A DNA stretch of 58,556 bases. Origin: SURF-33 sp964598885. GTDB taxonomy: Bacteria > Desulfobacterota > Desulfobacteria > Desulfobacterales > Desulfosalsimonadaceae. The notes under the pieces were generated by a model. That model did not search any database and was not told the DNA's origin. It was given only the letters and a program-made list of their open reading frames with translations. Positions 25,091 to 32,408 of the stretch are shown piece by piece. Location of the stretch: the NCBI GenBank assembly GCA_964598885.1, contig CAZRES010000006.1:1-58556 (forward strand), read 5' to 3'. A program made the position numbers and the translations under genes. Numbering within the stretch: position 1 is the first letter of the stretch; each line of letters begins with the position of its first letter.

Positions 25091-27775
25091 GTGAAATCTG
25101 AAAACGGCTCAAATCGCGGTGAAACGCAACCGCTTACCGTAATCACCACGCACATCAACGCCGATTTTGACGCGGTGGGCTCCCTGCTGGCCGCTCACAA
25201 GCTCTATCCCGGATCGCATGTGGTTTTTCCTGGATTTCACGAAAAAAGCGCCAAAAATTTTTTCGTCCAGTCCATGGCCTACCTGTTCAACATGATCGAT
25301 ATCCGGGACATGGACCTGTCCAAGATCAAAACACTGGTGGTGGTGGATACCAAGCAGGCTGCCAGGATCGGGGACTTGGCGGTGCTTGTGGATAATCCCG
25401 GGGTGGAAATCCATGTCTATGATCATCACCCGGCCCTGCCCACCGATATTGCCGCAGATATTGAAATCACCCGTCCGACCGGGGCCAATGTCACCCTTCT
25501 TACCGAAATCATAAAAGAAAAGCGCATTGATATTACTCCGGAAGAGGCCACCATCATGTGCCTCGGCATTTACGAGGATACCGGCGCATTTACCTTTCCT
25601 TCCACCACGGAAAACGATTTTTTCGCGGCCGGATTCCTGATCTCCAGGGGCGCCAATCTTTATACCATATCCAACCTGATTTCCAAGGAAATGGATCCCC
25701 GTCAGGTAAGCCTCCTCAATGAGCTGATCAACGCGGCCGAGCATCACAATATCAACGGTATGGACGTGGTGATTACCAGCGTGAGCTGTGACGACTATAT
25801 TCACGACCTGGCGTTTCTGGTCCAGAAAATGATGAAAATGGATAATTTAAACGCGGTGTTCGCCCTTGCCCTGATGAAAAACAAAATTTATCTGGCGGCC
25901 CGCAGCAACACCTCTCTGGTGGACGCCGGGACCGTCGCCCGGGAAATGGGCGGCGGCGGACATGCCTTTGCGGCGGCGGCGACCATCCGGGACAACACCA
26001 TGGCCCAGGCCGAGCAGCGGCTGATCGAAATTCTTTACCGGCATATCAGCGTCAAGCAGCACGCCAAAGAAATCATGACTGCGCCGGCCATCTACGCCGA
26101 TGAGGCTATTTCCTGCAGGGATGCCAAAAATCTGCTTTCGCGCTACAATATCAACGCGCTTCTGGTGATCCGCAAACGCAAAGGAAAAGACCATCTTGCC
26201 GGATATATTTCCCGCCAGGTGATTGAAAAAGCCCTGTACCATGACTTGGATGAGGTTCCCATCAGGGAATACATGACCACCGAAATCGCCGATGTAGACC
26301 CGGACGCGGGCATCACCGAAATCCAGGAAAAAATCATCGACAACAAACAACGGGTTCTGCCGGTCATTGAAAACGACAGGATCATGGGCGTGATCACGCG
26401 GACCGACCTGCTTAATATCCTCGTGCAGGAATCCCGGGAAAAATCCGCCGCGGCCGCAGACCCTCTTAAGGATCCTGTAATTCCCCGGACCAAGAATATC
26501 ATTGCCTTCATGGAAGAACGCCTGGCGGACCGAGTGATTTCCCTGTTGCGCGACGTGGGGAAAGTGGCCCGGGAAATGGGATTTTCGGCGTATCTGATCG
26601 GCGGTTTTGTTCGGGATCTCTTCCTCTATCGCCATAATGAGGATATGGATATCGTTATCGAGGGAGACGGCATTGCCTTTGCCAGAGAATTTGCGCGGCG
26701 CTCGGGGGCACGGATCAACGCCTACGACAAATTCGGCACCGCCGTGATCATTTTTCCGGATGGATACAAAATCGACGTGGCATCCGCACGGATGGAATAT
26801 TATTCGTTTCCGGCGGCCCTTCCCACGGTGGAAATGAGTTCCATCAAGCTGGACCTGTTCCGGCGGGATTTTACCATCAACACCCTGGCGGTATCCCTTA
26901 ATCCCGATAAATTCGGAAAACTCATCGATTTTTTCGGGGCCCAGCGCGACATCAAGGAAAAAGTCATTCGGGTGCTTCATAACCTCAGCTTTGTGGAAGA
27001 TCCCACCCGTGTGTTTCGGGCCATTCGTTTTGAGCAGCGGTTCGGTTTTAAAATCGGCAAACTGACCGCAAGCTTGATTACTAACGCCGTGAAAATGGAT
27101 TTCTTCAAGCGATTGTCCGGTAAACGGGTTTTTACCGAACTCCGCCACATTCTGGAGGAGGAAAATCCAGTGGCGTCTTTAATCCGTCTTAATGCATTCG
27201 ACCTGCTCAAAACCATCGACCCGGCGATCCAGTACACCCGGAAAATGAAGACGCATTTTGACTCCGCGCGTAAAGTACTGGCCTGGTATGATCTGCTGTT
27301 CACGCCCGAGACCTGCCGGAAATGGGTGGTCTATTTTCTGATTCTGATCCGGCACGCGGGAGAAGAAAATGCCGAAGCCATCTGCCGCCGCTTTGAACTG
27401 GCGCCCAAACATAAGAAAATTTTTCTCCGGGAACGAAAAGCCGCTGAGGAATGCCTGGCCCGTCTGCATCGGAACGGGCAACTGAAAAATCATCTGCTCT
27501 ACCGGACCCTCAAAGATTTTCGCATTGAACTGATTCTGTATATGATGGCCCTTGCCGCCAATGAAAAAGTGATCAAGGCCATTTCCTTTTTTGTCACGGA
27601 TTTGCGCCATACCAAACTTCATGTGAGCGGCAAGGATTTGCAGGCATTGGGACTTTCCCCTTCTCCCATGTTCAGCCGCATCCTGTCGGCGGTCATGGAT
27701 GCCAAGCTCAACGGTGAACTCAAAACCCGCCAGGACGAATACGCTTTTCTGAAAAATTATGTGGACGGACTTTAA
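25091..27775 (+). CDS. DHH phosphoesterase - CBS pair - tRNA nucleotidyltransferase (A-adding/CCA type) fusion
   Basis: 894 aa from GTG 25091 (GGGA six bases upstream). Domains: N-terminal DHH/DHHA1 phosphoesterase (THINADFDAVGS at 18-29; YDHHPALP near 111-118; GGGGHAFAAAA near 286); two CBS domains (about 327-447, VPIREYMTTEIADVDPD); then a class II poly(A) polymerase/tRNA nucleotidyltransferase head (YLIGGFVRDLF near 500-510, carboxylates in EDMDIVIEGDG near 516) with RNA-binding tail (FRRDFTINTLAVSL, DPTRVFRAIRFEQRFGF). This triple fusion is known from Desulfobacterota and some other phyla, where the head usually adds the terminal A (or CC) to tRNA 3' ends. CBS domains suggest adenine-nucleotide sensing. 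Which base it adds cannot be told here. Confidence 0.9.
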   Translation: MKSENGSNRGETQPLTVITTHINADFDAVGSLLAAHKLYPGSHVVFPGFHEKSAKNFFVQSMAYLFNMIDIRDMDLSKIKTLVVVDTKQAARIGDLAVLVDNPGVEIHVYDHHPALPTDIAADIEITRPTGANVTLLTEIIKEKRIDITPEEATIMCLGIYEDTGAFTFPSTTENDFFAAGFLISRGANLYTISNLISKEMDPRQVSLLNELINAAEHHNINGMDVVITSVSCDDYIHDLAFLVQKMMKMDNLNAVFALALMKNKIYLAARSNTSLVDAGTVAREMGGGGHAFAAAATIRDNTMAQAEQRLIEILYRHISVKQHAKEIMTAPAIYADEAISCRDAKNLLSRYNINALLVIRKRKGKDHLAGYISRQVIEKALYHDLDEVPIREYMTTEIADVDPDAGITEIQEKIIDNKQRVLPVIENDRIMGVITRTDLLNILVQESREKSAAAADPLKDPVIPRTKNIIAFMEERLADRVISLLRDVGKVAREMGFSAYLIGGFVRDLFLYRHNEDMDIVIEGDGIAFAREFARRSGARINAYDKFGTAVIIFPDGYKIDVASARMEYYSFPAALPTVEMSSIKLDLFRRDFTINTLAVSLNPDKFGKLIDFFGAQRDIKEKVIRVLHNLSFVEDPTRVFRAIRFEQRFGFKIGKLTASLITNAVKMDFFKRLSGKRVFTELRHILEEENPVASLIRLNAFDLLKTIDPAIQYTRKMKTHFDSARKVLAWYDLLFTPETCRKWVVYFLILIRHAGEENAEAICRRFELAPKHKKIFLRERKAAEECLARLHRNGQLKNHLLYRTLKDFRIELILYMMALAANEKVIKAISFFVTDLRHTKLHVSGKDLQALGLSPSPMFSRILSAVMDAKLNGELKTRQDEYAFLKNYVDGL

Positions 27776-28436
27776 TATTATCTCTTTTCTGGCGCTGATC
27801 ATTCCCCTGCTGGTGGCGGTGACGTTTCACGAGGTGGCCCATGGATATGTAGCCCTGGTCATGGGAGATCCCACGGCCAGGAGGGCCGGGCGACTCACCC
27901 TGAACCCGGTGCCCCATCTGGATATCTTCGGATCCCTGCTCCTTCCCCTGATCCTGAAGCTCTCCGCGTCGCCCATACTCTTCGGGTACGCCAAACCCGT
28001 GCCGGTTAATTTCGGAAATCTGCGGCCTTACCGGGCCGGCGTAATCGCCGTTTCCGCCGCGGGCGTGGTCACGAATTTCCTCCTGGCAACGGTTTCCGCG
28101 GGTGCGTTACGGCTCTTGGGCGCCACCATGCATTTATGGCAGAACGCCTTATGGGAACCGGTTTTTGTTTTTCTGGCAAATTTATTGGTGTACAGCGTGA
28201 TTATCAATGTTGTGCTGGCCTGTTTCAACCTGATTCCCATCCCGCCGCTGGACGGCGGCCGGATCGTCACAGTCCTGCTGCCGTCGAAGATGCAACGGCA
28301 GTTTGCCAGAATCGAGCCTTTCGGCATCCTTATCCTGCTGGGGCTTCTTTTGACAAAATCACTTGACCTTTTGTTTTCGTTTTCGATAACCCCCTTGATC
28401 AGCGTGTTGCTCGGCTTTAACCCGTTTTCGGGCTGA
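27759..28436 (+). CDS. Site-2 protease family (M50) membrane metalloprotease
   Basis: 225 aa, mostly hydrophobic, about five to six membrane helices. Zinc site HEVAH (His24, Glu25, His28) in the second half of the first helix; the third ligand Asp is in NLIPIPPLDGGRI near residue 165. It has no PDZ domain, unlike RseP, and belongs to the short SpoIVFB/Rip-like group of unknown substrate. The start overlaps the preceding gene by 17 bp, so translation is coupled. trpS follows by 41 bp. Confidence 0.85.
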   Translation: MWTDFNIISFLALIIPLLVAVTFHEVAHGYVALVMGDPTARRAGRLTLNPVPHLDIFGSLLLPLILKLSASPILFGYAKPVPVNFGNLRPYRAGVIAVSAAGVVTNFLLATVSAGALRLLGATMHLWQNALWEPVFVFLANLLVYSVIINVVLACFNLIPIPPLDGGRIVTVLLPSKMQRQFARIEPFGILILLGLLLTKSLDLLFSFSITPLISVLLGFNPFSG

Positions 28437-28477
28437 TATGTTCAAGATAACCGCCGCTTGCGGCAAGGAGATAGTAA

Positions 28478-29467
28478 ATGACTGAAAAAAAGCGAATCGT
28501 TTCCGGCATGCGTCCCACCGGCGCCCTTCATCTGGGCAATTATCACGGGGCGCTGGCCAACTGGATCACCATGCAGGATGACTATGACTGTTTTTTCTTT
28601 GTGGCGGACTGGCACGCCCTGACCAGCGATTATGAAAATCCGGCCCACATACCGGCGTTCACCCGCCAGATGATCGTCGACTGGCTCAGCGCGGGTCTGT
28701 CTCCCGAAAAATGCACCCTTTTCGTTCAATCCCATATAAAAGAACATGCCGAGCTGTTTCTGCTGCTGTCCATGATCACGCCCGTTCCCTGGCTGGAGCG
28801 GAATCCCACCTACAAGGAACAGATCGAGGCCCTCAACAACAAGGATTTATCCACTCTGGGGTTTCTGGGATATCCCGTTCTTCAGGCCGCCGATATCATC
28901 ATCTATAAAGCCGACGGCGTCCCGGTGGGCATCGACCAGGCCCCCCATATTGAAATCACGCGGGAAATCGCCCGACGGTTTAATTACCTGTTCCGCCCCG
29001 TCTTTCCGGAACCGGCCACCATCCTGACCCAAACATCCAAAATCCTGGGCCTGGACCGCCGGAAAATGAGCAAAAGCTACCAGAACGCTATTTTTCTTTC
29101 CGATACCCCCGAAGACATTTACGCCCGGACCGCCATGATGGTCACAGACCCTCAGCGCATGCGCAAATCCGATCCCGGAAATCCGGATGTCTGCAATGTA
29201 TTTGAATTTCATAAAATCTATTCTGATACGGAAATGGTGGCCGCCATCAATGCGGATTGCCGCGCGGCCGGCATCGGCTGCGTGGAATGTAAAAAGCTCA
29301 TGGCCAAAGCACTGATCCATGCTCTTGAACCCATCCGGGAAAAAAATCGGTATTTTATCGAACATCCTGACCAGGTGGACGCGGTTATGGCGGCGGGCCG
29401 GGAAAAAGCCGGCCGGGTGGCGGCTGAAACCCTGACGGAGGTAAGGGCCGCCGTCAGATTATCCTGA
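28478..29467 (+). CDS. trpS: Tryptophanyl-tRNA synthetase
   Basis: 329 aa, class I synthetase. HIGH-type motif in GMRPTGALHLGNYHGAL (residues 8-24), DWHALTSDY near 45, PVGIDQAPHIEITREIA near 150, and KMSKS in LDRRKMSKSYQN near 197. The start ATG at 28478 has AAGGAGAT upstream. Full length. Followed 10 bp later by scpA; the trpS-scpA-scpB order is frequent in Desulfobacterota. Confidence 0.95.
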   Translation: MTEKKRIVSGMRPTGALHLGNYHGALANWITMQDDYDCFFFVADWHALTSDYENPAHIPAFTRQMIVDWLSAGLSPEKCTLFVQSHIKEHAELFLLLSMITPVPWLERNPTYKEQIEALNNKDLSTLGFLGYPVLQAADIIIYKADGVPVGIDQAPHIEITREIARRFNYLFRPVFPEPATILTQTSKILGLDRRKMSKSYQNAIFLSDTPEDIYARTAMMVTDPQRMRKSDPGNPDVCNVFEFHKIYSDTEMVAAINADCRAAGIGCVECKKLMAKALIHALEPIREKNRYFIEHPDQVDAVMAAGREKAGRVAAETLTEVRAAVRLS

Positions 29468-29477
29468 TGGGTCTGGA

Positions 29478-30200
29478 ATGGACGATCGACGCTATGAAAT
29501 CAAGCTGGAGAATATTTTCGAGGGTCCCATGGACCTGCTGGTTCATCTCATCAAAAAAAATGAGGTGGATATCTATGACATCCCCATTGCGTTAATCACC
29601 GATCAGTTCCTGTCGTATCTGGAATGGATGCAATCATCATCCATGGAAATGGCCGGGGATTTTCTGGTCATGGCCGCCACGCTGGTCCAGATCAAATCAA
29701 GAATGTTGCTGCCGGATACGGCAGAAGACGGGATAACCGACGACGAAGACGACCCTCGTAAGGCCATTACCGGCCCGCTGATCGAATATCTGAAAATGAA
29801 ATCCGTGGCCGGACAACTCGGCCGGCGCCCCATTCTGAATGCAGACGTGTTCGGCCGACCCGGCGACCACCGACAGTTTGTGATCGATCCCGGCGATGCC
29901 ATGGTTCAGGCCGATCTTTTTGCGCTGGTTCAGGCATATCAACAACTGATGGAGCGGACATCCGGTCAAACCGGCATCCACATCACCCCGGAGCGCGTCT
30001 CCGTCAAGGAGCGGATGACCGAAATCGTCGCGGCCATTGAAAATAAAGGGACCATCGCCTTTGGGGAACTTTTGGGCGGCCGGTACCAGAAAATAGATAT
30101 TGTCGTCACGTTTCTGGCCCTTTTAGAACTGGTCAGACTCAATCTCATTCATGTGATCCAGGGCGAAAATATCGGCGAATTGCGGCTTTTTTACAAATGA
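29478..30200 (+). CDS. scpA: Segregation and condensation protein A
   Basis: 240 aa kleisin of the SMC-ScpAB condensin. N-terminal SMC-neck binding helix region (ENIFEGPMDLLVHLIKKNEVDIYDIPIA), central linker rich in charged residues (about 75-130), and a C-terminal winged-helix domain (VSVKERMTEIVAAIENKG to the end). The SMC gene is not in the window. scpB follows after 127 bp that contain a palindromic element. Confidence 0.93.
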   Translation: MDDRRYEIKLENIFEGPMDLLVHLIKKNEVDIYDIPIALITDQFLSYLEWMQSSSMEMAGDFLVMAATLVQIKSRMLLPDTAEDGITDDEDDPRKAITGPLIEYLKMKSVAGQLGRRPILNADVFGRPGDHRQFVIDPGDAMVQADLFALVQAYQQLMERTSGQTGIHITPERVSVKERMTEIVAAIENKGTIAFGELLGGRYQKIDIVVTFLALLELVRLNLIHVIQGENIGELRLFYK

Positions 30201-30201
30201 C

Positions 30202-30307
30202 AGGCCCGTAAAAAAAGTCGGATGTGCCGCTTCGCGCGCCTTTCAGAGCGGTGGTCCCGAAATTCACAATCGCTCTCAACATCGACGTTTACGGCTTTAT
30301 CATCAAA
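30202..30307. repeat. Candidate dispersed inverted-repeat element, copy 2
   Basis: Between scpA and scpB. Left end CCGTAAAAAAAGTCG (30206-30220) and right end CGACGTTTACGG (30283-30294) form an imperfect inverted repeat, followed by TATCATCAAAA. Compare the element at 413-513, with the same GACAG...CGTAAAAA..GTCG start and a CATCATCAAA tail. It separates scpA from scpB, which are usually nearly adjacent. Confidence 0.35.
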
Positions 30308-30327
30308 ACCGATGGGATTTACACAAA

Positions 30328-30981
30328 ATGGAAAATCTCAAATCAATCGTGGAATGTCTGTTGTTCACGGCGGATGCCCCGCTGACCATGGAGCATTTCA
30401 AAAAAGGTTTGCCGGACGCCGACCCCGCAGCCATCCGGCAGGCCATATCGGAGCTGATGCAAGAACACACTGCCCGAAACGGCGGATTTTCACTCCATGA
30501 AGTAGCCGGCGGTTTCCAGTTCCGGACCCGGCCGGAATACGCCTCATGGATCCGACAACTGTTTCAACCCCCTGCGCCGAGGCTCAGCCGGGCCGCCTTG
30601 GAAACTCTGTCCATCATCGCCTACCGCCAGCCGGTGCTGCGCAGTGAAATCGAACAGGTCCGGGGGGTTAATTCCGGCAACACCATTAAAATCCTTCTGG
30701 AACGTCGGCTCATCCGGGTTCTGGGGCGACGGGAAATTCCGGGCCGTCCTCTGGTATATGCCACGACCCGTAAATTTTTAGAAACCTTTGATTTAAAGGA
30801 TTTAAAGGATCTGCCCGCCCCGGAAGAAATTGACGTATCAACATCCGCCTCTCCGGGATTCGGCCGGGATATCCCACCGGATACCCAAACGCCGGATGCC
30901 GAAATATCGCCTGATAACCGCGTATTGCCCAGAACATTAATAAATTCCGGGCAGCGAGCGGAAAAAGACCCGTGGCCATGA
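30328..30981 (+). CDS. scpB: Segregation and condensation protein B
   Basis: 217 aa. Two winged-helix domains, first IVECLLFTADAPLTMEHF (residues 6-23), second LSRAALETLSIIAYRQPV (near 89-106), the classic ScpB core, then VLGRREIPGRPLVYATT and the C-terminal conserved FLETFDLKDLKDLPA. The last ~50 residues are a low-complexity tail. Forms the condensin clamp with ScpA and SMC. ATG 30328 has a weak Shine-Dalgarno. Confidence 0.92.
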   Translation: MENLKSIVECLLFTADAPLTMEHFKKGLPDADPAAIRQAISELMQEHTARNGGFSLHEVAGGFQFRTRPEYASWIRQLFQPPAPRLSRAALETLSIIAYRQPVLRSEIEQVRGVNSGNTIKILLERRLIRVLGRREIPGRPLVYATTRKFLETFDLKDLKDLPAPEEIDVSTSASPGFGRDIPPDTQTPDAEISPDNRVLPRTLINSGQRAEKDPWP

Positions 30982-30994
30982 ACCAAAAATGTGC

Positions 30995-31023
30995 TTGACT
31001 TAACTGGTCAGGCCCATTAAACA
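30995..31023 (+). promoter_or_regulatory. Candidate sigma-70 promoter of the tRNA-Val gene
   Basis: TTGACT (30995-31000), 17-base spacer, TAAACA (31018-31023), 14 bases before the first tRNA base. The position suits a short leader. The -35 has one mismatch; the -10 is weaker. Confidence 0.45.
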
Positions 31024-31036
31024 ATATACAGATCAC

Positions 31037-31111
31037 GGGCGGTTAACTCAGCGGGAGAGTGCTACCCTCACACGGTAGAAGTCGGAGGTTCAAATCCTCT
31101 ACCGCCTACCA
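31037..31111 (+). tRNA. tRNA-Val (anticodon CAC)
   Basis: 75 bases including an encoded CCA. Acceptor GGGCGGT pairs with ACCGCCT (one G-U), D arm ACTC...GAGT, anticodon arm CTACC-CTCACAC-GGTAG with anticodon CAC (reads GUG), T arm GGAGG-TTCAAAT-CCTCT, discriminator A. All arms pair. A strong terminator follows at 31121. The 3' half is duplicated in altered form 1.2 kb downstream. Confidence 0.94.
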
Positions 31112-31120
31112 GGAAAAATC

Positions 31121-31158
31121 AAGGGCTTGCAAAGAATCAATCTTGCAAGCCCTTTTTT
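31121..31158 (+). terminator. Rho-independent terminator after tRNA-Val
   Basis: AAGGGCTTGCAA (31121-31132), short loop, TTGCAAGCCCTT (31143-31154) followed by TTTT. A 12-bp perfect stem with U-tract. Confidence 0.9.
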
Positions 31159-31261
31159 AATGGGTTTTGCGGTGCCATACCTCGCGCAAATATTCATATT
31201 TTCAATTGTTGACTGGAATATATCTAATTTTCGATAAATTAAAAAATAGGGGAATAGCCTC

Positions 31262-31286
31262 CCCGAAACCGGGAACCGGTTTCGGG
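31262..31286. repeat. Perfect 11-bp inverted repeat in the tRNA-Val islet
   Basis: CCCGAAACCGG, GAA loop, CCGGTTTCGGG. No U-tract on either side, so not a standard terminator. It lies in the 215-bp stretch between the tRNA terminator and the toxin gene, which is otherwise AT-rich and shows no gene. It could be an mRNA hairpin, a protein site or a remnant mobile-element end. Confidence 0.6.
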
Positions 31287-31335
31287 AATAAATGGATGAA
31301 AAACATAAAAAAGCCCGGCGGCGGGAAAATCGGAA

Positions 31336-31364
31336 TTGACTTTTTGTAGCATAGAGACTACATT
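31336..31364 (+). promoter_or_regulatory. Promoter with overlapping operator of the toxin-antitoxin operon
   Basis: TTGACT (31336-31341), 17-base spacer, TACATT (31359-31364), ten bases before the toxin ATG. An inverted repeat TGTAG...CTACA (31345-31349 and 31358-31362) spans the spacer and -10. This is where an HTH antitoxin would be expected to bind for autorepression. The very short distance to the ATG implies a short or absent leader. Confidence 0.6.
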
Positions 31365-31373
31365 TTTATTACA

Positions 31374-31706
31374 ATGGATGCAGCGCCCAGGATCATAAAG
31401 GAATACATTGCTGAAGACGGGAAAAATTATTTCAGGGAATGGTTTGACAGCCTGAAGGATATCCGCACCCAGGTAAAAATTGATATCCGGATAGACCGCC
31501 TTCGTCTTGGCAATTTTGGGGATGCAAAAGGGGTTGGTTTTGGCGTGCATGAATTAAGAATACATTCCGGGCCAGGCTTCCGGGTGTATTTCGGCCTTGA
31601 TGGAAATACCCTTGTTTTGCTGCTTTGCGGCGGGGATAAAGGGGCCCAAAAAAAGGATATCCAAAAGGCCGTGGCCCTGTGGAAAGAATACAAAGAGGGT
31701 GTTTAA
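31374..31706 (+). CDS. Type II toxin, RelE/HigB-like addiction module killer protein
   Basis: 110 aa. The family (COG3657-type, Gp49/HigB-related RelE fold) contains small ribosome-dependent mRNA interferases. Visible marks are YFREWFDSLKD near the N-terminus, IRIDRLRLGNFGDAKGVG in the middle, the VHELRIHSGPGFRVYFG core and the terminal LLLCGGDKGAQKKDIQKA with Lys-rich helix. ATG 31374 lacks a clear Shine-Dalgarno, which fits low toxin translation. The antitoxin starts 1 base after the stop. The toxin-first order is typical of HigBA-type pairs. It is on a small islet beside a tRNA. Confidence 0.87.
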   Translation: MDAAPRIIKEYIAEDGKNYFREWFDSLKDIRTQVKIDIRIDRLRLGNFGDAKGVGFGVHELRIHSGPGFRVYFGLDGNTLVLLLCGGDKGAQKKDIQKAVALWKEYKEGV

Positions 31707-31707
31707 A

Positions 31708-32004
31708 ATGGCTACCGTGGATTATGAAAAAGGATTGATAAACCGCCTGAAAAATCCGGAATACGCTTCTGAATATCTCAATCAGGCATTAAAAGAAGGT
31801 TCCCAGGATTTATTTATGCTGGCACTGCGTGACGTGGCAAAAGCCAAAGGCATCACCCGCACGGCCAGGGAATCAAATCTTAACCGGGAATCCATGTATA
31901 AAATGATGTCTGAAAACGGCAACCCGAATTTATCCAGTTTGAATAAATTGCTGGATAGCCTAGGCCTGACCTTGAATATCAGCACGAAAGAAAACGCGGC
32001 ATGA
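31708..32004 (+). CDS. Antitoxin with HTH domain (addiction module antidote, HigA/COG3636-like)
   Basis: 98 aa from ATG 31708; in-frame codons upstream overlap the toxin gene and are not used. The C-terminal two thirds form an HTH_3-like helix-turn-helix: LRDVAKAKGITRTARESNLNR, then SMYKMMSENGNPNLSSLNKLLDSLGL. The N-terminus (DYEKGLINRLKNPEYASEYLNQAL) is the typical antidote start. Expected to bind the toxin and repress the operon at the inverted repeat near 31345. Confidence 0.87.
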   Translation: MATVDYEKGLINRLKNPEYASEYLNQALKEGSQDLFMLALRDVAKAKGITRTARESNLNRESMYKMMSENGNPNLSSLNKLLDSLGLTLNISTKENAA

Positions 32005-32232
32005 TATACCCTGCCGGAGGGGTAAGAAGGCGGTCTGTGGGTCCAGTTGTCGGCATGGCTGGGCCATTTTTTCAGGGGGATATCAACATAATTAAAGATT
32101 AAAAACTATTGCCAAAATGCTACCAAAACGAAACAAAAAGCCTGAAAAACCGCCACAAAAAGAAAAGCATGTTACTATTTGATTTTATTGCATTTTATTT
32201 GATATAGCTTTTTATTGGCAATGACATCAAAC
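32005..32232. other. Gene-free right part of the tRNA-Val islet
   Basis: AT-rich, no credible coding sequence. It carries ATTGCCAA near 32108 and its complement TTGGCAAT near 32215, about 100 bases apart. No integrase remnant could be recognised with confidence. Confidence 0.4.
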
Positions 32233-32280
32233 ACCCTTACACGGTAGAAGTCGCTTGCTCAGATCCTCTACCGCCTACCA
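32233..32280 (+). pseudogene. Decayed duplicate of the tRNA-Val 3' half (possible att site)
   Basis: From the anticodon loop to the CCA the sequence repeats tRNA-Val: ACCC-T-TACACGGTAGAAGTCG, changed T arm (CTTGCTCAG for GAGGTTCAA), then ATCCTCTACCGCCTACCAG. Similarity continues past the CCA into AAAAATCAAGGGCT. There is no 5' half, so it is not a functional tRNA. It marks the right border of the toxin-antitoxin islet. It could be an attachment-site duplication left by an integrated element, or the remains of a tandem tRNA gene. Confidence 0.75.
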
Positions 32281-32289
32281 GCAAAAATC

Positions 32290-32322
32290 AAGGGCTGCGG
32301 AAAAAAAACCGCAGCCCTTTTT
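32290..32322 (+). terminator. Rho-independent terminator at the right edge of the islet
   Basis: AAGGGCTGCGG (32290-32300), A8 loop, CCGCAGCCCTT (32309-32319), then TTT. The hairpin sequence differs from the tRNA-Val terminator although the bases leading into it match, suggesting an independent old terminator. It may also stop transcripts arriving from typA on the other strand. Confidence 0.85.
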
Positions 32323-32408
32323 ATTTTTGCGTGACCGGATGATGACCGTTTCCGTATATCTGGATCCGAAAACACGATAACCGACAAAAGAAGCGTGACT
32401 TCTTCGGA

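Noticed and set aside
25847..27148. 433-aa minus-strand reading frame
   Set aside because: Antisense to the DHH-CBS-nucleotidyltransferase gene, whose domains are unmistakable.
32233..32280. Second functional tRNA
   Set aside because: Only the 3' half is present; no D arm or acceptor 5' strand, and the T arm is mutated.
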